From Chloroflexota bacterium (GTDB lineage: Bacteria; Chloroflexota; Anaerolineae; JAAEKA01): 40,337 nucleotides of DNA. This document shows positions 16,301-24,281 of this stretch, in pieces; position 1 is the first letter of the stretch; the number at the start of each line of letters is the position of its first letter. The stretch is from positions 1-40,337 of the forward strand of contig JAKQCW010000279.1 in assembly GCA_029558955.1 (NCBI GenBank), read 5' to 3'. The position numbers and the translations under genes are program-made. Under the pieces are notes generated by a model. The model was not told the origin of the DNA. It worked only from the letters and a program-made list of their open reading frames with translations, and did not search any database.

Positions 16301-18104
16301 TGGCCAGCTCGATCATGCGCGCCGCCTCTGGCCCGCGGCTGAGCAGGCTGGAGCGACGACCCAGCCGCTGGTTGAGCGACATGACCTGGGCCTCGCGCAG
16401 CGGATCGATGGGCGGGTTGGTGACCTCGGCGAAGCGCTGGTAGAAGTAGTGGAAGAGCGGCCGCGGCAGGCCAGACAAGGCCGCGGCCGGCGTGTCGTCT
16501 CCCATGGCGCCGATGGCCTCGACCCCCTGCTGCCACATGGGACGGAACAGCACCACCAGCTCCTCGCGGTTGTAGCCGAAGGCCACCTGGAGGGCCAGCA
16601 GGCTGGAGCTGGTCTCCGGGGCGGCAGCTTCCACGCCGGACGCGCTGCCCACTGCGCCGCGCCGGCGCGCGGTCGCCGAACGCACGCTGGGGCCGGTGGT
16701 GGCAGATCCCGCCGCGCCCGGCGTCGTCAGGTCGTCCAGCTTGACCAGATTCTCGCCCAGCCAGCGCTGGTAAGGCTTTTCGGCCGCCAGCCGGCCCGCC
16801 GCGTCGGCGGTGAACAGGAGCTCGCCGCTGGCCGTGTCCACCAGGAGCATCTCGCCGGGGCCCAGCCGGCCCTTGCGGACCACCGCGGCCTCGTCCACAT
16901 GCACTGCGCCGGCCTCGGAGGCCATGATCACCAGATCGTCATCGGTGATCAGGTAGCGGGCGGGGCGCAGGCCGTTGCGGTCCAGCACGCTGCCCACCAC
17001 CTCGCCGTCGGTGAAAGCCAGCGCGGCCGGCCCATCCCACGGCTCTTGCAGGCAGGCATGGTAATGGTAGAAAGCCCGCACGTCGGCCGGCAGCTCCGGG
17101 TCATGCTCCCAGGCGCGCGGCGTCAGCATCATCATGGCATGGTGGATATCGCGGCCCGACTGCACCAGCAGATCCAGCGCGTTGTCCAGCATGGCGGAGT
17201 CGCTGCCCCGCTCGCTGATCACCGGCGCCAGATAGCCCACCGCGTCGCCGAAATAGGGGCGGGCTGAGCGCACCAGATCGGCCTCGCGGGCGCGCATCCA
17301 GTTGATGTTGCCGCGCAGCGTGTTGATCTCGCCGTTGTGGCAGAGCAGCCGGAAGGGCTGGGCCCGCTCCCAGGTGGGGAAGGTGTTGGTGCTGTAGCGC
17401 TGATGAAAGACGGCCAGGCTGGTCTCGAAGTCGGGGTCGGCCACATCCAGGTAGAAATTGGCCAACTGCGGGGCCATGAAGAGCCCCTTGTAGACGATGG
17501 TCTTCGCCGACAGGGAGGCGATGTAGAAGTTGGTGATGCTCTCGGCCCAGCAGAGCTGCGTGGCCCGCTTGCGCGCCAGGTAGAGCGCACGCTCGAAGGG
17601 CGCGCCCGGCGCCAGCGCCGGCGGCCGGCCGATGAAGGCCTGGACGATGTAGGGGCGCAGGCTGATGGCCCACTCGCCCAGCGCGTCCAGGTTGACCGGC
17701 GCCTCGCGCCAGCCCAGAAATTCCAGCCCGAACTCGCCGATGGCCTGTTGGAAGAGCTGCTGGCTGCGCTCGCGGTGCACCAGATTGCGCAGCGGCATGA
17801 AGATCATGGCCACGGCCACATTGCCGGGGCCGGGGGAGCGGGCGCCCAGCCGGGCCAGATCGCGCGTGATCAGCTTGTGCGGCAGTTGGGTCAGGACGCC
17901 GGCGCCGTCGCCGGAACGGCCATCGGCCGCCACTGCGCCGCGGTGGGCATGGTTGCAGAGGGCCTCCAGCGCCAGTTGCAGCACGCGATGGCTGCGCTGG
18001 CCGCCGCGCTGAACCACAAAGCCGGTGCCGCAGGCGTCGTGCTCGAAGGATGGGTCATAGAGGGGACCGGGGCCGCTGCCCGGCTGACTAAGGCTTACGT
18101 GCAT
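13350..18104 (-). CDS. gltB: glutamate synthase large (alpha) subunit
   Basis: A 1584-residue ferredoxin- or NAD(P)H-type glutamate synthase large subunit, making two glutamates from glutamine and 2-oxoglutarate. The glutamine amidotransferase nucleophile is Cys in HDACGTGFV near residue 18, which implies removal of a short propeptide. RYSTNTFPTWERAQPF and CHNGEINTLRGN are the amidotransferase loops. The FMN domain holds GEGGQLPGHKV, SPPPHHDIYSIEDL and GADGGTGASPL. The 3Fe-4S ligands are in CKMARACHTNTCP (about residues 1200-1212), followed by the GXGXG beta-helix. Two Ala/Arg/Ser-rich insertions lie near residues 458-500 and 873-913. AGGAG six bases before ATG 18104 fixes the start. No gltD is adjacent. 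Its place inside the branched-chain cluster suggests glutamate supply for the transaminase step. Confidence 0.95.
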   Translation of the reverse strand: MHVSLSQPGSGPGPLYDPSFEHDACGTGFVVQRGGQRSHRVLQLALEALCNHAHRGAVAADGRSGDGAGVLTQLPHKLITRDLARLGARSPGPGNVAVAMIFMPLRNLVHRERSQQLFQQAIGEFGLEFLGWREAPVNLDALGEWAISLRPYIVQAFIGRPPALAPGAPFERALYLARKRATQLCWAESITNFYIASLSAKTIVYKGLFMAPQLANFYLDVADPDFETSLAVFHQRYSTNTFPTWERAQPFRLLCHNGEINTLRGNINWMRAREADLVRSARPYFGDAVGYLAPVISERGSDSAMLDNALDLLVQSGRDIHHAMMMLTPRAWEHDPELPADVRAFYHYHACLQEPWDGPAALAFTDGEVVGSVLDRNGLRPARYLITDDDLVIMASEAGAVHVDEAAVVRKGRLGPGEMLLVDTASGELLFTADAAGRLAAEKPYQRWLGENLVKLDDLTTPGAAGSATTGPSVRSATARRRGAVGSASGVEAAAPETSSSLLALQVAFGYNREELVVLFRPMWQQGVEAIGAMGDDTPAAALSGLPRPLFHYFYQRFAEVTNPPIDPLREAQVMSLNQRLGRRSSLLSRGPEAARMIELASPVLRDEHLQVIRELKYHLPAGRSEDFQAVTLDTTWPVGDGVDGLEQAVTRLCQQAVAAVKSGASLLILSDRNLNQRRTLIPALLATSAVHQRLIQAGVRNQASLLIETGEARDVHHVAALVGFGASAVNPWLALQTVQDEVRTAGRHAEGVTPAQAVENFCKALEKGLLKIMSKMGIATVDSYCGAQIFDALGLAEEVVERYFPGTPARLGGLGLQDLAADVLAWHHAAYPDGDAQAALESYGLFKFKRDGEYHAYNPDVVRALHELVGIGKAPTAGARRRPDSAADAPASAGLSPEDADEARSEDALSESYRRYAELVQRRPAANLRDLLDFASRRQPAPLNEVEPVEAILRRFSTAAMSHGALSGITHETLAIAMNRLGGASNSGEGGEDEARFGDERNSKIKQVASGRFGVTTAYLMSAQELQIKMAQGSKPGEGGQLPGHKVTEEIARLRHSTPGVALISPPPHHDIYSIEDLAQLIFDLKQVNPDAVISVKLVSEAGVGTVAAGVVKGNADLIHLSGADGGTGASPLSSIKHAGGPWELGLAETQHTLLTNGLRGRVRVRVDGGFQSGRDVVIAAMLGADEFSFGTAALVAVGCKMARACHTNTCPVGVATQRVDLIAKFPGQPEHLMIFMHQVAEEVRQTLARLGYRSLNEIIGHAELLSQAVVGRDASYLDLQSLLWTPDTGQPRRNVDERNPLLVGADLGDRLAEEALDDLADFGLPVRLRYAISNTDRTVGTRLAGQVTRHYGAAGLPAGSIVVELEGTAGQSLGAFLCNGIHLHLTGQANDYVGKGLGGGEVVVRPQAGARYAWHENVILGNTALYGATGGALFAAGRAGERFAVRNSGAQAVVEGVGDHGCEYMTGGVAVILGETGRNFGAGMTGGLAFVYDPADALPGRYNSQLISLRRVHQTTGSAGLRAAEATLRSLIRQHYQLTASPRARAILDNWDVELGNFWLALPKEAVAAIEAVNEGADENRG

Positions 18105-18321
18105 GCACTGCTCCTGACTCGTGGCGTCCACCGCCGATCAGCCTGCCCGAACAGCCGTGCGTGCCGCCGAGAATGCGCAGTTCATCGGCGGCAGCCGGCG
18201 TGTCCAGGTCGTGGGGGAGAGGTGACGAGGACGACGCGGGTGCTTCGTCGTCCGGCCGCCCAGCTTGGGCCCTGGACAGGGAGCGCAAGGGGCGGAACTC
18301 AGAAAAAAGGCGCCAAAACAT
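18088..18321 (-). CDS. doubtful 77-residue ORF between the 57-residue gene and gltB
   Basis: An open frame beginning MFWRLFSEFRPLRSL starts 12 bases after the 57-residue gene and ends 17 bases inside gltB. Position and strand suit a coupled operon gene. However, no ribosome binding site is visible, the composition is Ser/Pro/Ala/Arg-rich and no family is recognised. It may be a chance frame in a 229-bp intergenic stretch. Confidence 0.3.
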   Translation of the reverse strand: MFWRLFSEFRPLRSLSRAQAGRPDDEAPASSSSPLPHDLDTPAAADELRILGGTHGCSGRLIGGGRHESGAVHARKP

Positions 18322-18333
18322 GGCAGCAGCGAC

Positions 18334-18507
18334 CTAGACCTGAGCCGGCGGTCGCTGGTTGGCCACGCGCAGGCCATGATCGTCCCATGCTAACGCCTCG
18401 GGGCCGTCATGCTCCTGGCGCGGCGCATCATAGGCTTTCTCCAGCCACTCGGTCATCGGGCGGCTGGCCGATCTCGTCTTGTGCTCAGTTGCGTTTGTGC
18501 TTGACAT
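18334..18507 (-). CDS. 57-residue protein of unknown function between leuA and gltB
   Basis: ATG 18507 has an excellent AAAGGAG six bases upstream. The product is a small hydrophilic protein: a Thr/Ser/Lys-rich start (SSTNATEHKTRSAS), then an amphipathic middle (TEWLEKAYDAPRQEHDG) and a tail ending RPPAQV. No membrane segment or family is recognised. It begins 67 bases after leuA, in the same direction. The strong initiation signal is the main evidence that it is real. Confidence 0.6.
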   Translation of the reverse strand: MSSTNATEHKTRSASRPMTEWLEKAYDAPRQEHDGPEALAWDDHGLRVANQRPPAQV

Positions 18508-18574
18508 GTCTGACTCCTTTCGAAGGGGACTGGGGAACCGATCAGCCCTTGATTCCTCTGGGCTTCTGCGATTA

Positions 18575-20224
18575 CTAGACGCCAATGGCTACCACCGCCT
18601 CGCGTTCTTCCTTGGCAGCCAACAGCTTGTTCAGCGCCTGCAGGTAGGCCCGGGCGCTGGCCACCACGATGTCGGTGTCGATGCCGCGGCCGGAGAAGAT
18701 GCGCTGGCCGCGGCCGCCCTGGGGCCGCTCCACCTCGCCGACCGATTCATCGGCCTCGATGCGGATGGTCACGTCGCCCACCGCGTCCATGCCTTGATCG
18801 ATGGCCTGGATCACGAACTCGACCAGCCGGTTGGGCGCGCCCACCAGCCGGTTGATGCCGGCATAGACCGCGTCCACCGGGCCGGTGCCAAAGCCGGCGT
18901 CGGTCACGATCTCGCCGGTCTCCACGTTGCGCAGCCGCACCACTGCCGTGGGGATGACATTGGTGCCGCAGCTCACCTGCACGTCCTCGATCTGCCACAC
19001 CTCTGGCGGCTGATAGAGCTCGTCGCCGATCAGCGCCTGCAGGTCGGCGTCGGTGACCATCTTCTTCTTGTCTGCCAACGCCTTGAAGCGCCGGAAGACA
19101 TCGTCCAGCTCTTTTTCGTTCAGCCGGTAGCCCATGGCCTCCAGATGGACGCGGAAGGCGTGGCGGCCGGAGTGCTTGCCCAGCACCAGCTTGCTTTGGC
19201 TCAGGCCGATGGTGCCGGCGTCCATGATCTCGTAGGTGCGCTTGTGCTTGAGCATGCCATCCTGATGGATGCCGGCCTCGTGGGCGAAGGCGTTGGCGCC
19301 GACGATGGCCTTGTTGGGCTGCACCACCATGCCGGTGTAGCGGCTGACCATGTCGCTGCTGCGGTGGATCTCCTGCGTGACGATGTTGGTGTCCACCTCG
19401 AACACCTGATGGCGGGTGTAGAGGGCCATGGTGATCTCTTCCAGGCTGGTGTTGCCCGCCCGCTCGCCGATGCCGTTGATCGTCACCTCCACCTGGCGCG
19501 CGCCGTTTTCAACGCCGGCCAGCGTGTTGGCCGTGGCCAGCCCCAGGTCGTTGTGGCAGTGGCAGGAGATGACCACGTTCTTGCCCCCCGGCGTGTTCTC
19601 GCGGATATCGCGGATCAGTTGGCCGTACTCCACCGGCACCGTGTAGCCCACGGTGTCGGGAATGTTGAGGGTGGTGGCGCCCGCTTCGATGGCCGCGGCC
19701 AGCACCCGGTAGAGGAAACGGGGATCGCTGCGCCCCGCGTCCTCCGGGCTGAACTCGACGTCAGCGCACAGGCTGCGGGCATAGCCCACCATCTCGCGCA
19801 CTCGCTCCACCACCTCTTCCGGCGTCATCTTGAGCTTGTGCTCCATGTGGATCGGCGAGGTGGCCAGAAAGGTGTGGATGCGTGGCCGCTCAGCCTCTTT
19901 GACCGCCTGCCAGGCCGCGTCGATGTCGTGATGATTGGCGCGGGCCAGGCCGGCGATCACCGGCGGCGGCGCGACGCGGCCGAACTTGTCGAGACGCGGC
20001 TCGCGGCCGACCGTCTCGGCCACCTGACGCACTGCGTCCAGATCGCCGGGCGAGGCGGCCGGGAAGCCGGCCTCGATGATATCCACGCCCAGGCGGGCGA
20101 GCTGGCGGGCGATCTCCAGCTTCTCCTGGATGTTCAGCGTCGCGCCGGGCGACTGCTCGCCATCGCGCAGGGTGGTGTCGAAAATCAATACAACATCGCG
20201 TCCATCGGCAACGGCAGGGTCCAT
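18575..20224 (-). CDS. leuA: 2-isopropylmalate synthase
   Basis: A 549-residue enzyme condensing 2-oxoisovalerate with acetyl-CoA, the committed step of leucine synthesis, and the usual target of leucine inhibition. The catalytic domain has [16 protein letters not shown] (about residues 14-29), [25 protein letters not shown] (metal-binding His pair), [14 protein letters not shown] and HEAGIHQDG. The C-terminal regulatory domain (from about residue 400) carries [12 protein letters not shown] and [18 protein letters not shown]. The GEQSPG signature distinguishes it from CimA. ATG 20224 is chosen because AAGGAGG lies nine bases upstream; an ATG 21 bases earlier would place that site inside the gene. 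It begins 17 bases after the ilvC stop, so the two are surely cotranscribed. Confidence 0.96.
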   Translation of the reverse strand: MDPAVADGRDVVLIFDTTLRDGEQSPGATLNIQEKLEIARQLARLGVDIIEAGFPAASPGDLDAVRQVAETVGREPRLDKFGRVAPPPVIAGLARANHHDIDAAWQAVKEAERPRIHTFLATSPIHMEHKLKMTPEEVVERVREMVGYARSLCADVEFSPEDAGRSDPRFLYRVLAAAIEAGATTLNIPDTVGYTVPVEYGQLIRDIRENTPGGKNVVISCHCHNDLGLATANTLAGVENGARQVEVTINGIGERAGNTSLEEITMALYTRHQVFEVDTNIVTQEIHRSSDMVSRYTGMVVQPNKAIVGANAFAHEAGIHQDGMLKHKRTYEIMDAGTIGLSQSKLVLGKHSGRHAFRVHLEAMGYRLNEKELDDVFRRFKALADKKKMVTDADLQALIGDELYQPPEVWQIEDVQVSCGTNVIPTAVVRLRNVETGEIVTDAGFGTGPVDAVYAGINRLVGAPNRLVEFVIQAIDQGMDAVGDVTIRIEADESVGEVERPQGGRGQRIFSGRGIDTDIVVASARAYLQALNKLLAAKEEREAVVAIGV

Positions 20225-20241
20225 AGAGGCAGCCTCCTTGG

Positions 20242-21246
<1,005 letters not shown>

Positions 21247-21310
21247 CAGTGCTCCTTGAATGACGATTGCTGAACGATGAGCGCCGTCTCCGGTCTCACC
21301 GTCCATCCTG

Positions 21311-21853
21311 CTAGATTCCCATCTTCCGGCCATTGGTCTTGCCAGCGCCGTTGACGGCGTGGGTGGGGTGCAGCGTGGCGCGGCCACGGGTGATGGCGAC
21401 GCGGCCGGTGCGCACCATCTCACGAATGCCGTAGTGGCCGAGCAGATCGATCAGGCTGTCGATGCGATCCTCAGCGCCCACTACCTGGATGATCAGCGAA
21501 TCCAGGGCGATGTCCACGATCTGGGCGCGGTAGACATCGACGATCTGCATGATCTCGGCGCGGGTCTGGGTGTCGGTGCGCACCCGCACCAGCGCCAGTT
21601 CGCGCACTACCACCGGCTGGTCGGTCACATCCTCGACGCGCGTCACGTCGATCTGTTTCTCCAACTGTTTGACGGCCTGATCGACCATGCGCTCGTCGCC
21701 ATCCACCACAAAGGTCATGCGGCTGATGCCCGGCGTCTCGCTGTGCCCGACCGCCAGGCTTTCGATGTTGAACCCGCGTCGGCGAAACAAGCTGGCCACC
21801 CGCGTCAACACGCCGGGGCGGTCTTCCATCCATGCTACGACTGTGTGTTTCAT
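21311..21853 (-). CDS. ilvN: acetolactate synthase small (regulatory) subunit
   Basis: A 180-residue regulatory subunit that binds the IlvB catalytic subunit and confers feedback inhibition by valine. The ACT domain (about residues 3-78) starts [20 protein letters not shown] and includes [16 protein letters not shown]; the C-terminal ALS_ss_C domain runs from about 85 to 160 and includes [18 protein letters not shown]. The N-G-contact region at the ACT ligand site (RPGVLTRV) is intact. AAGGAA lies seven bases before ATG 21853. It lies downstream of ilvB across a 210-bp gap filled partly with heptamer repeats. Confidence 0.95.
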   Translation of the reverse strand: MKHTVVAWMEDRPGVLTRVASLFRRRGFNIESLAVGHSETPGISRMTFVVDGDERMVDQAVKQLEKQIDVTRVEDVTDQPVVVRELALVRVRTDTQTRAEIMQIVDVYRAQIVDIALDSLIIQVVGAEDRIDSLIDLLGHYGIREMVRTGRVAITRGRATLHPTHAVNGAGKTNGRKMGI

Positions 21854-21883
21854 GCGTTCGTTCCTTCTGGGAAGTTCGGCGTC

Positions 21884-21932
21884 ATGCGTGATGCGTGATG
21901 CGTGATGGGTAATGCGTAATGCGTGATGCGTA
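21884..21932. repeat. heptamer tandem repeat, seven units
   Basis: Seven adjacent 7-base units (ATGCGTG three times, ATGGGTA, ATGCGTA, ATGCGTG, ATGCGTA) lie in the ilvB-ilvN gap. Such short tandem repeats are common in intergenic DNA of cyanobacteria and Chloroflexota. Further partial units follow to about 22000. No gene is supported in 21854-22063. Confidence 0.8.
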
Positions 21933-22036
21933 ACCGGAATTGCGGGAGCGAGTGCGCAATGCGTGGTGGGTGTGATGCTCAGTCCGTGATGCGGTTGGCG
22001 CCAGACGAGAGCCTGCCGACAGCCGACTCTCCGGGC

Positions 22037-22064
22037 TACGCATTACGCATTACGAGTTACGTAT
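22037..22064. repeat. inverted copy of the heptamer repeat at the ilvB stop
   Basis: Units TACGCAT, TACGCAT, TACGAGT and TACGTAT abut the ilvB stop codon. Read on the other strand they are the same ATGCGTA heptad seen at 21884-21932, so the gap is flanked by inverted heptad arrays and the transcript could fold there. Confidence 0.7.
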
Positions 22065-23782
22065 CACCAGCTCGGCTGCACACCTGAATAGCCCTGCACG
22101 ATGGCCGGGCCGGGACGGCGGATCATGTCGCCGACCGCGCCGCCGGGCGCGACCATGGGGTAGACGTTGACCTCTTCTTTGACCTGGAACTCGACCAGGA
22201 AGGGGCCGTCGTGGGCGTTGGCCCGCTGGATGGCCGGATAGACCTCGTCGTTGGCGGTGACTCGCAGGGCGGGGATGCCATAGGCGTCAGCCAGCTTCAT
22301 GTAGTCCGGGCTGAGCATGGGGGTGCCGGCGTAGCGCTTTTCATAGAAGAACTGCTGCCACTGGCGCACCATGCCCAAAAAGCCGTTGTTGATGATGCCG
22401 ATCTTGACCGCCACATTCTCCTGCACGATGGTGCCCAGCTCCTGCAGGGTCTGCTGGAAGCCGCCGTCGCCGACGATGGCCCAGATCAGCTCGTTGGGCT
22501 TGCCCAGCTTGGCCCCCACGGCCGCAGGCAGGCCAAAGCCCATGGTGCCCAGCCCGCCGCTGGTGATGAGCTGGCCCGGCCGCAGGTGGGTGAAGTACTG
22601 CGCCTCCCACATCTGATGCTGGCCCACGTCGGTCACCACGGTGCATTCCCCCTTGGTGGCGTGCCACAGTTGGCGCATGACGAAGGGGGGAATCAGCTCA
22701 TCCACCTCCTGGTCGGCGATGTCCACCTGATGGGTGGTGGCCTGCCAGCCGCGAATGGTCTCCAGCCACTGACCGTGGGTGGCCGGCTGGATGCCGGGCA
22801 AGAGCGCGCCCAGCGTCTGCTTGCAGTCGCCCAGCACCGTCACCGTGGGGCGCACATTCTTGCCCACCTCGGAGGGGTCCAGCTCGAAATGGATCACCTT
22901 GGCCTTGGGGGCAAAGCGGTCCAGCCGGCCGGTAACGCGGTCGTCGAAGCGCATGCCGACGGCGATCAGCACGTCGCACTCCTGCACGGCGTGGTTGGTG
23001 GCCGCCTCGCCGTGCATGCCGCCCATGCCCAGCGCCAACGGGTGTTGTTCAGGGATGTTGCCCAGCCCCAACAGCGTGGTCACCACGGGGATCTGCGCCC
23101 GCTCGGCCAGCTCGATCAGCTCAGCCTCGGCCTTGCCCATCTGCACGCCGTGGCCGGCCAGGATCAGCGGCCGGCTGGCCTGGTTGATCAGTTCTGACGC
23201 CTTCAGCACGGCGCTGGGTTCCTGGCGCAACGCCTTGTGCAGACCGGGGCGGGAGAGGGTTTCGGGGTAGGTCCAGTCGATCTTGGCGTTCTGCACATCC
23301 TTGCAGATGTCCACCACCACCGGGCCGGGCCGGCCGCTGCGCGCGATGTAGAAGGCCTCGGCCATGGCCTCCGGCAGCTCGTCGATGTGGGTCACCAGAT
23401 AGTTGTACTTGGTGACCGGCAGCGTGACGCCGGTGACATCGGTCTCCTGAAAGGCGTCGCCCCCCAACAGATTGCTGGCCACCTGGCCGGTGATCGCGAC
23501 CACCGGGATCGAGTCCATCATGGCGTTGGCCAGGCCGGTCACCAGGTTGGTCGCGCCGGGGCCGCTGGTGGTCATGCATACGCCGACCTTGCCGGTAGCC
23601 CGCGCCCAGCCTTCAGCCATGTGTACCGCCGCCTGTTCATGACGCACCAGCACATGGCGCACGGGATAGGCCGGCATCGCATCGTAGGTGGGCAGGATCG
23701 CGCCGCCGGGATAGCCAAAGACCACGTCCACGCCCTCGCGCAGGATGGTCTCCCAAACAATCTGAGCACCTGTCCGTTCCAT
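22064..23782 (-). CDS. ilvB: acetolactate synthase large (catalytic) subunit
   Basis: A 572-residue thiamin-diphosphate enzyme joining two pyruvates, or pyruvate and 2-oxobutanoate, into acetohydroxy acids. [15 protein letters not shown] (about residues 22-36), the catalytic Glu in [34 protein letters not shown], the FAD-associated [15 protein letters not shown] and the ThDP motif from [12 protein letters not shown] to IINNG are all intact. [13 protein letters not shown] also matches biosynthetic AHAS rather than a catabolic paralogue. GAGGT lies about eight bases before ATG 23782. It is the first enzyme gene of the cluster and sits behind a long structured leader with two terminator-like hairpins. 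Confidence 0.97.
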   Translation of the reverse strand: MERTGAQIVWETILREGVDVVFGYPGGAILPTYDAMPAYPVRHVLVRHEQAAVHMAEGWARATGKVGVCMTTSGPGATNLVTGLANAMMDSIPVVAITGQVASNLLGGDAFQETDVTGVTLPVTKYNYLVTHIDELPEAMAEAFYIARSGRPGPVVVDICKDVQNAKIDWTYPETLSRPGLHKALRQEPSAVLKASELINQASRPLILAGHGVQMGKAEAELIELAERAQIPVVTTLLGLGNIPEQHPLALGMGGMHGEAATNHAVQECDVLIAVGMRFDDRVTGRLDRFAPKAKVIHFELDPSEVGKNVRPTVTVLGDCKQTLGALLPGIQPATHGQWLETIRGWQATTHQVDIADQEVDELIPPFVMRQLWHATKGECTVVTDVGQHQMWEAQYFTHLRPGQLITSGGLGTMGFGLPAAVGAKLGKPNELIWAIVGDGGFQQTLQELGTIVQENVAVKIGIINNGFLGMVRQWQQFFYEKRYAGTPMLSPDYMKLADAYGIPALRVTANDEVYPAIQRANAHDGPFLVEFQVKEEVNVYPMVAPGGAVGDMIRRPGPAIVQGYSGVQPSW

Positions 23783-23820
23783 AAGCTTGTACCTCGCGTC
23801 CGCAGTTGGAATGTTGGAAC

Positions 23821-23888
23821 AAAAAACCTCAGTCCAGCTCCCCCCTGGCGGCTCAACGGTGAGCCGAAGAAGGGTGAACTGGCTGAGG
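23821..23888 (-). terminator. second terminator-like structured element before ilvB
   Basis: On the minus strand CCTCAG pairs with CTGAGG and, after one bulged A, CCAGTTC pairs with GAGCTGG. An inner hairpin CGGCTCA/TGAGCCG lies inside, and TTTTTT follows the outer stem. The U-run ends 38 bases before the ilvB ATG. It could be a second attenuator, a riboswitch expression platform or the remains of one; it matches no leader class I can name. Confidence 0.6.
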
Positions 23889-23969
23889 CATCGTCGCTTC
23901 ACGAAGGCCACATGGCCTGGCAGCGCTTGGTCAGAACCGCTGCCGCTCAATTGTTCGCACCGGCGCATC

Positions 23970-24002
23970 AAAAAAGCCCCTCCCGAAGCTGGGAGGGGCT
24001 TT
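23970..24002 (-). terminator. ilvB attenuator terminator
   Basis: On the minus strand AGCCCCTCCC and GGGAGGGGCT form a perfect 10-bp stem, extendable by A-T pairs, with a 6-base loop. Six T residues follow. It lies 31 bases after the stop of the Leu/Val/Ile-rich leader ORF and 187 bases before ilvB, as expected of an intrinsic terminator used in attenuation. Confidence 0.88.
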
Positions 24003-24086
24003 GATCGCCTTCAAGGGCTTTGCTGCCTGAGCTTAGCGCCTGGTCGGCCTCCCAGCGGGAACCGGCTCCCGGAGAATGACCGGGAG
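23988..24086 (-). promoter_or_regulatory. ilvB attenuator: alternative antiterminator pairing
   Basis: CTCCCGG/CCGGGAG (24066-24086) form a hairpin inside the leader ORF. GCTGGGAGG, encoded near the end of the leader ORF (24056-24048 on the minus strand), is exactly complementary to CCTCCCAGC (23996-23988), the 5' arm and loop of the terminator. A ribosome finishing the leader would cover the first and let the terminator form. One stalled on the earlier Leu/Val/Ile codons would leave it free to block the terminator. Confidence 0.75.
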
Positions 24087-24128
24087 CACAATAACCAGGA
24101 GACTAAGGAGGACCAGACTTGTCAGCAT
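24033..24128 (-). CDS. branched-chain leader peptide of the ilvB operon
   Basis: A 31-codon ORF starting 24128 and ending TAA at 24035-24033. Residues 5-19 read LVLLSLLVIVLPVIL, and the whole peptide has eight Leu, five Val and two Ile. The tail REPVPAGRPTRR is hydrophilic and encodes the antiterminator arm. AAGG lies about 12 bases before the ATG, a weak, distant site. It begins about 47 bases after the predicted transcription start and precedes the terminator at 23970-24002. This arrangement matches ilv/leu attenuators of other bacteria. The peptide probably has no function beyond being translated. Confidence 0.85.
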   Translation of the reverse strand: MLTSLVLLSLLVIVLPVILREPVPAGRPTRR

Positions 24129-24181
24129 GAACTGTCAGCACCTTGCGTATTTATTCTAGTCGTCACAAAACGTGTGGCGCC

Positions 24182-24210
24182 AGTATAACCCGATTGGAGG
24201 GCTTTGTCAA
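24182..24210 (-). promoter_or_regulatory. main promoter of the ilv-leu cluster
   Basis: On the minus strand a perfect TTGACA (24210-24205) and TATACT (24187-24182) are separated by exactly 17 bases, close to the sigma-70 consensus. Transcription would start near 24175, about 47 bases before the leader-peptide ATG. Confidence 0.85.
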
Positions 24211-24281
24211 CCCCCCAATCGGCAAAAGCGCCCAGGAATCAAGATATTTTAAGGTTTCATGACGCAGCGCGCAGCAATGGC

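Noticed and set aside
21884..22064. Heptamer arrays considered as a CRISPR array
   Set aside because: Units are contiguous 7-mers without spacers, and no cas genes are near.
23783..24200. T-box riboswitch in the ilvB leader
   Set aside because: No AGGGTGG-ACCGCG T-box sequence or stem I specifier pattern was found; the leader-peptide attenuator explains the region better.
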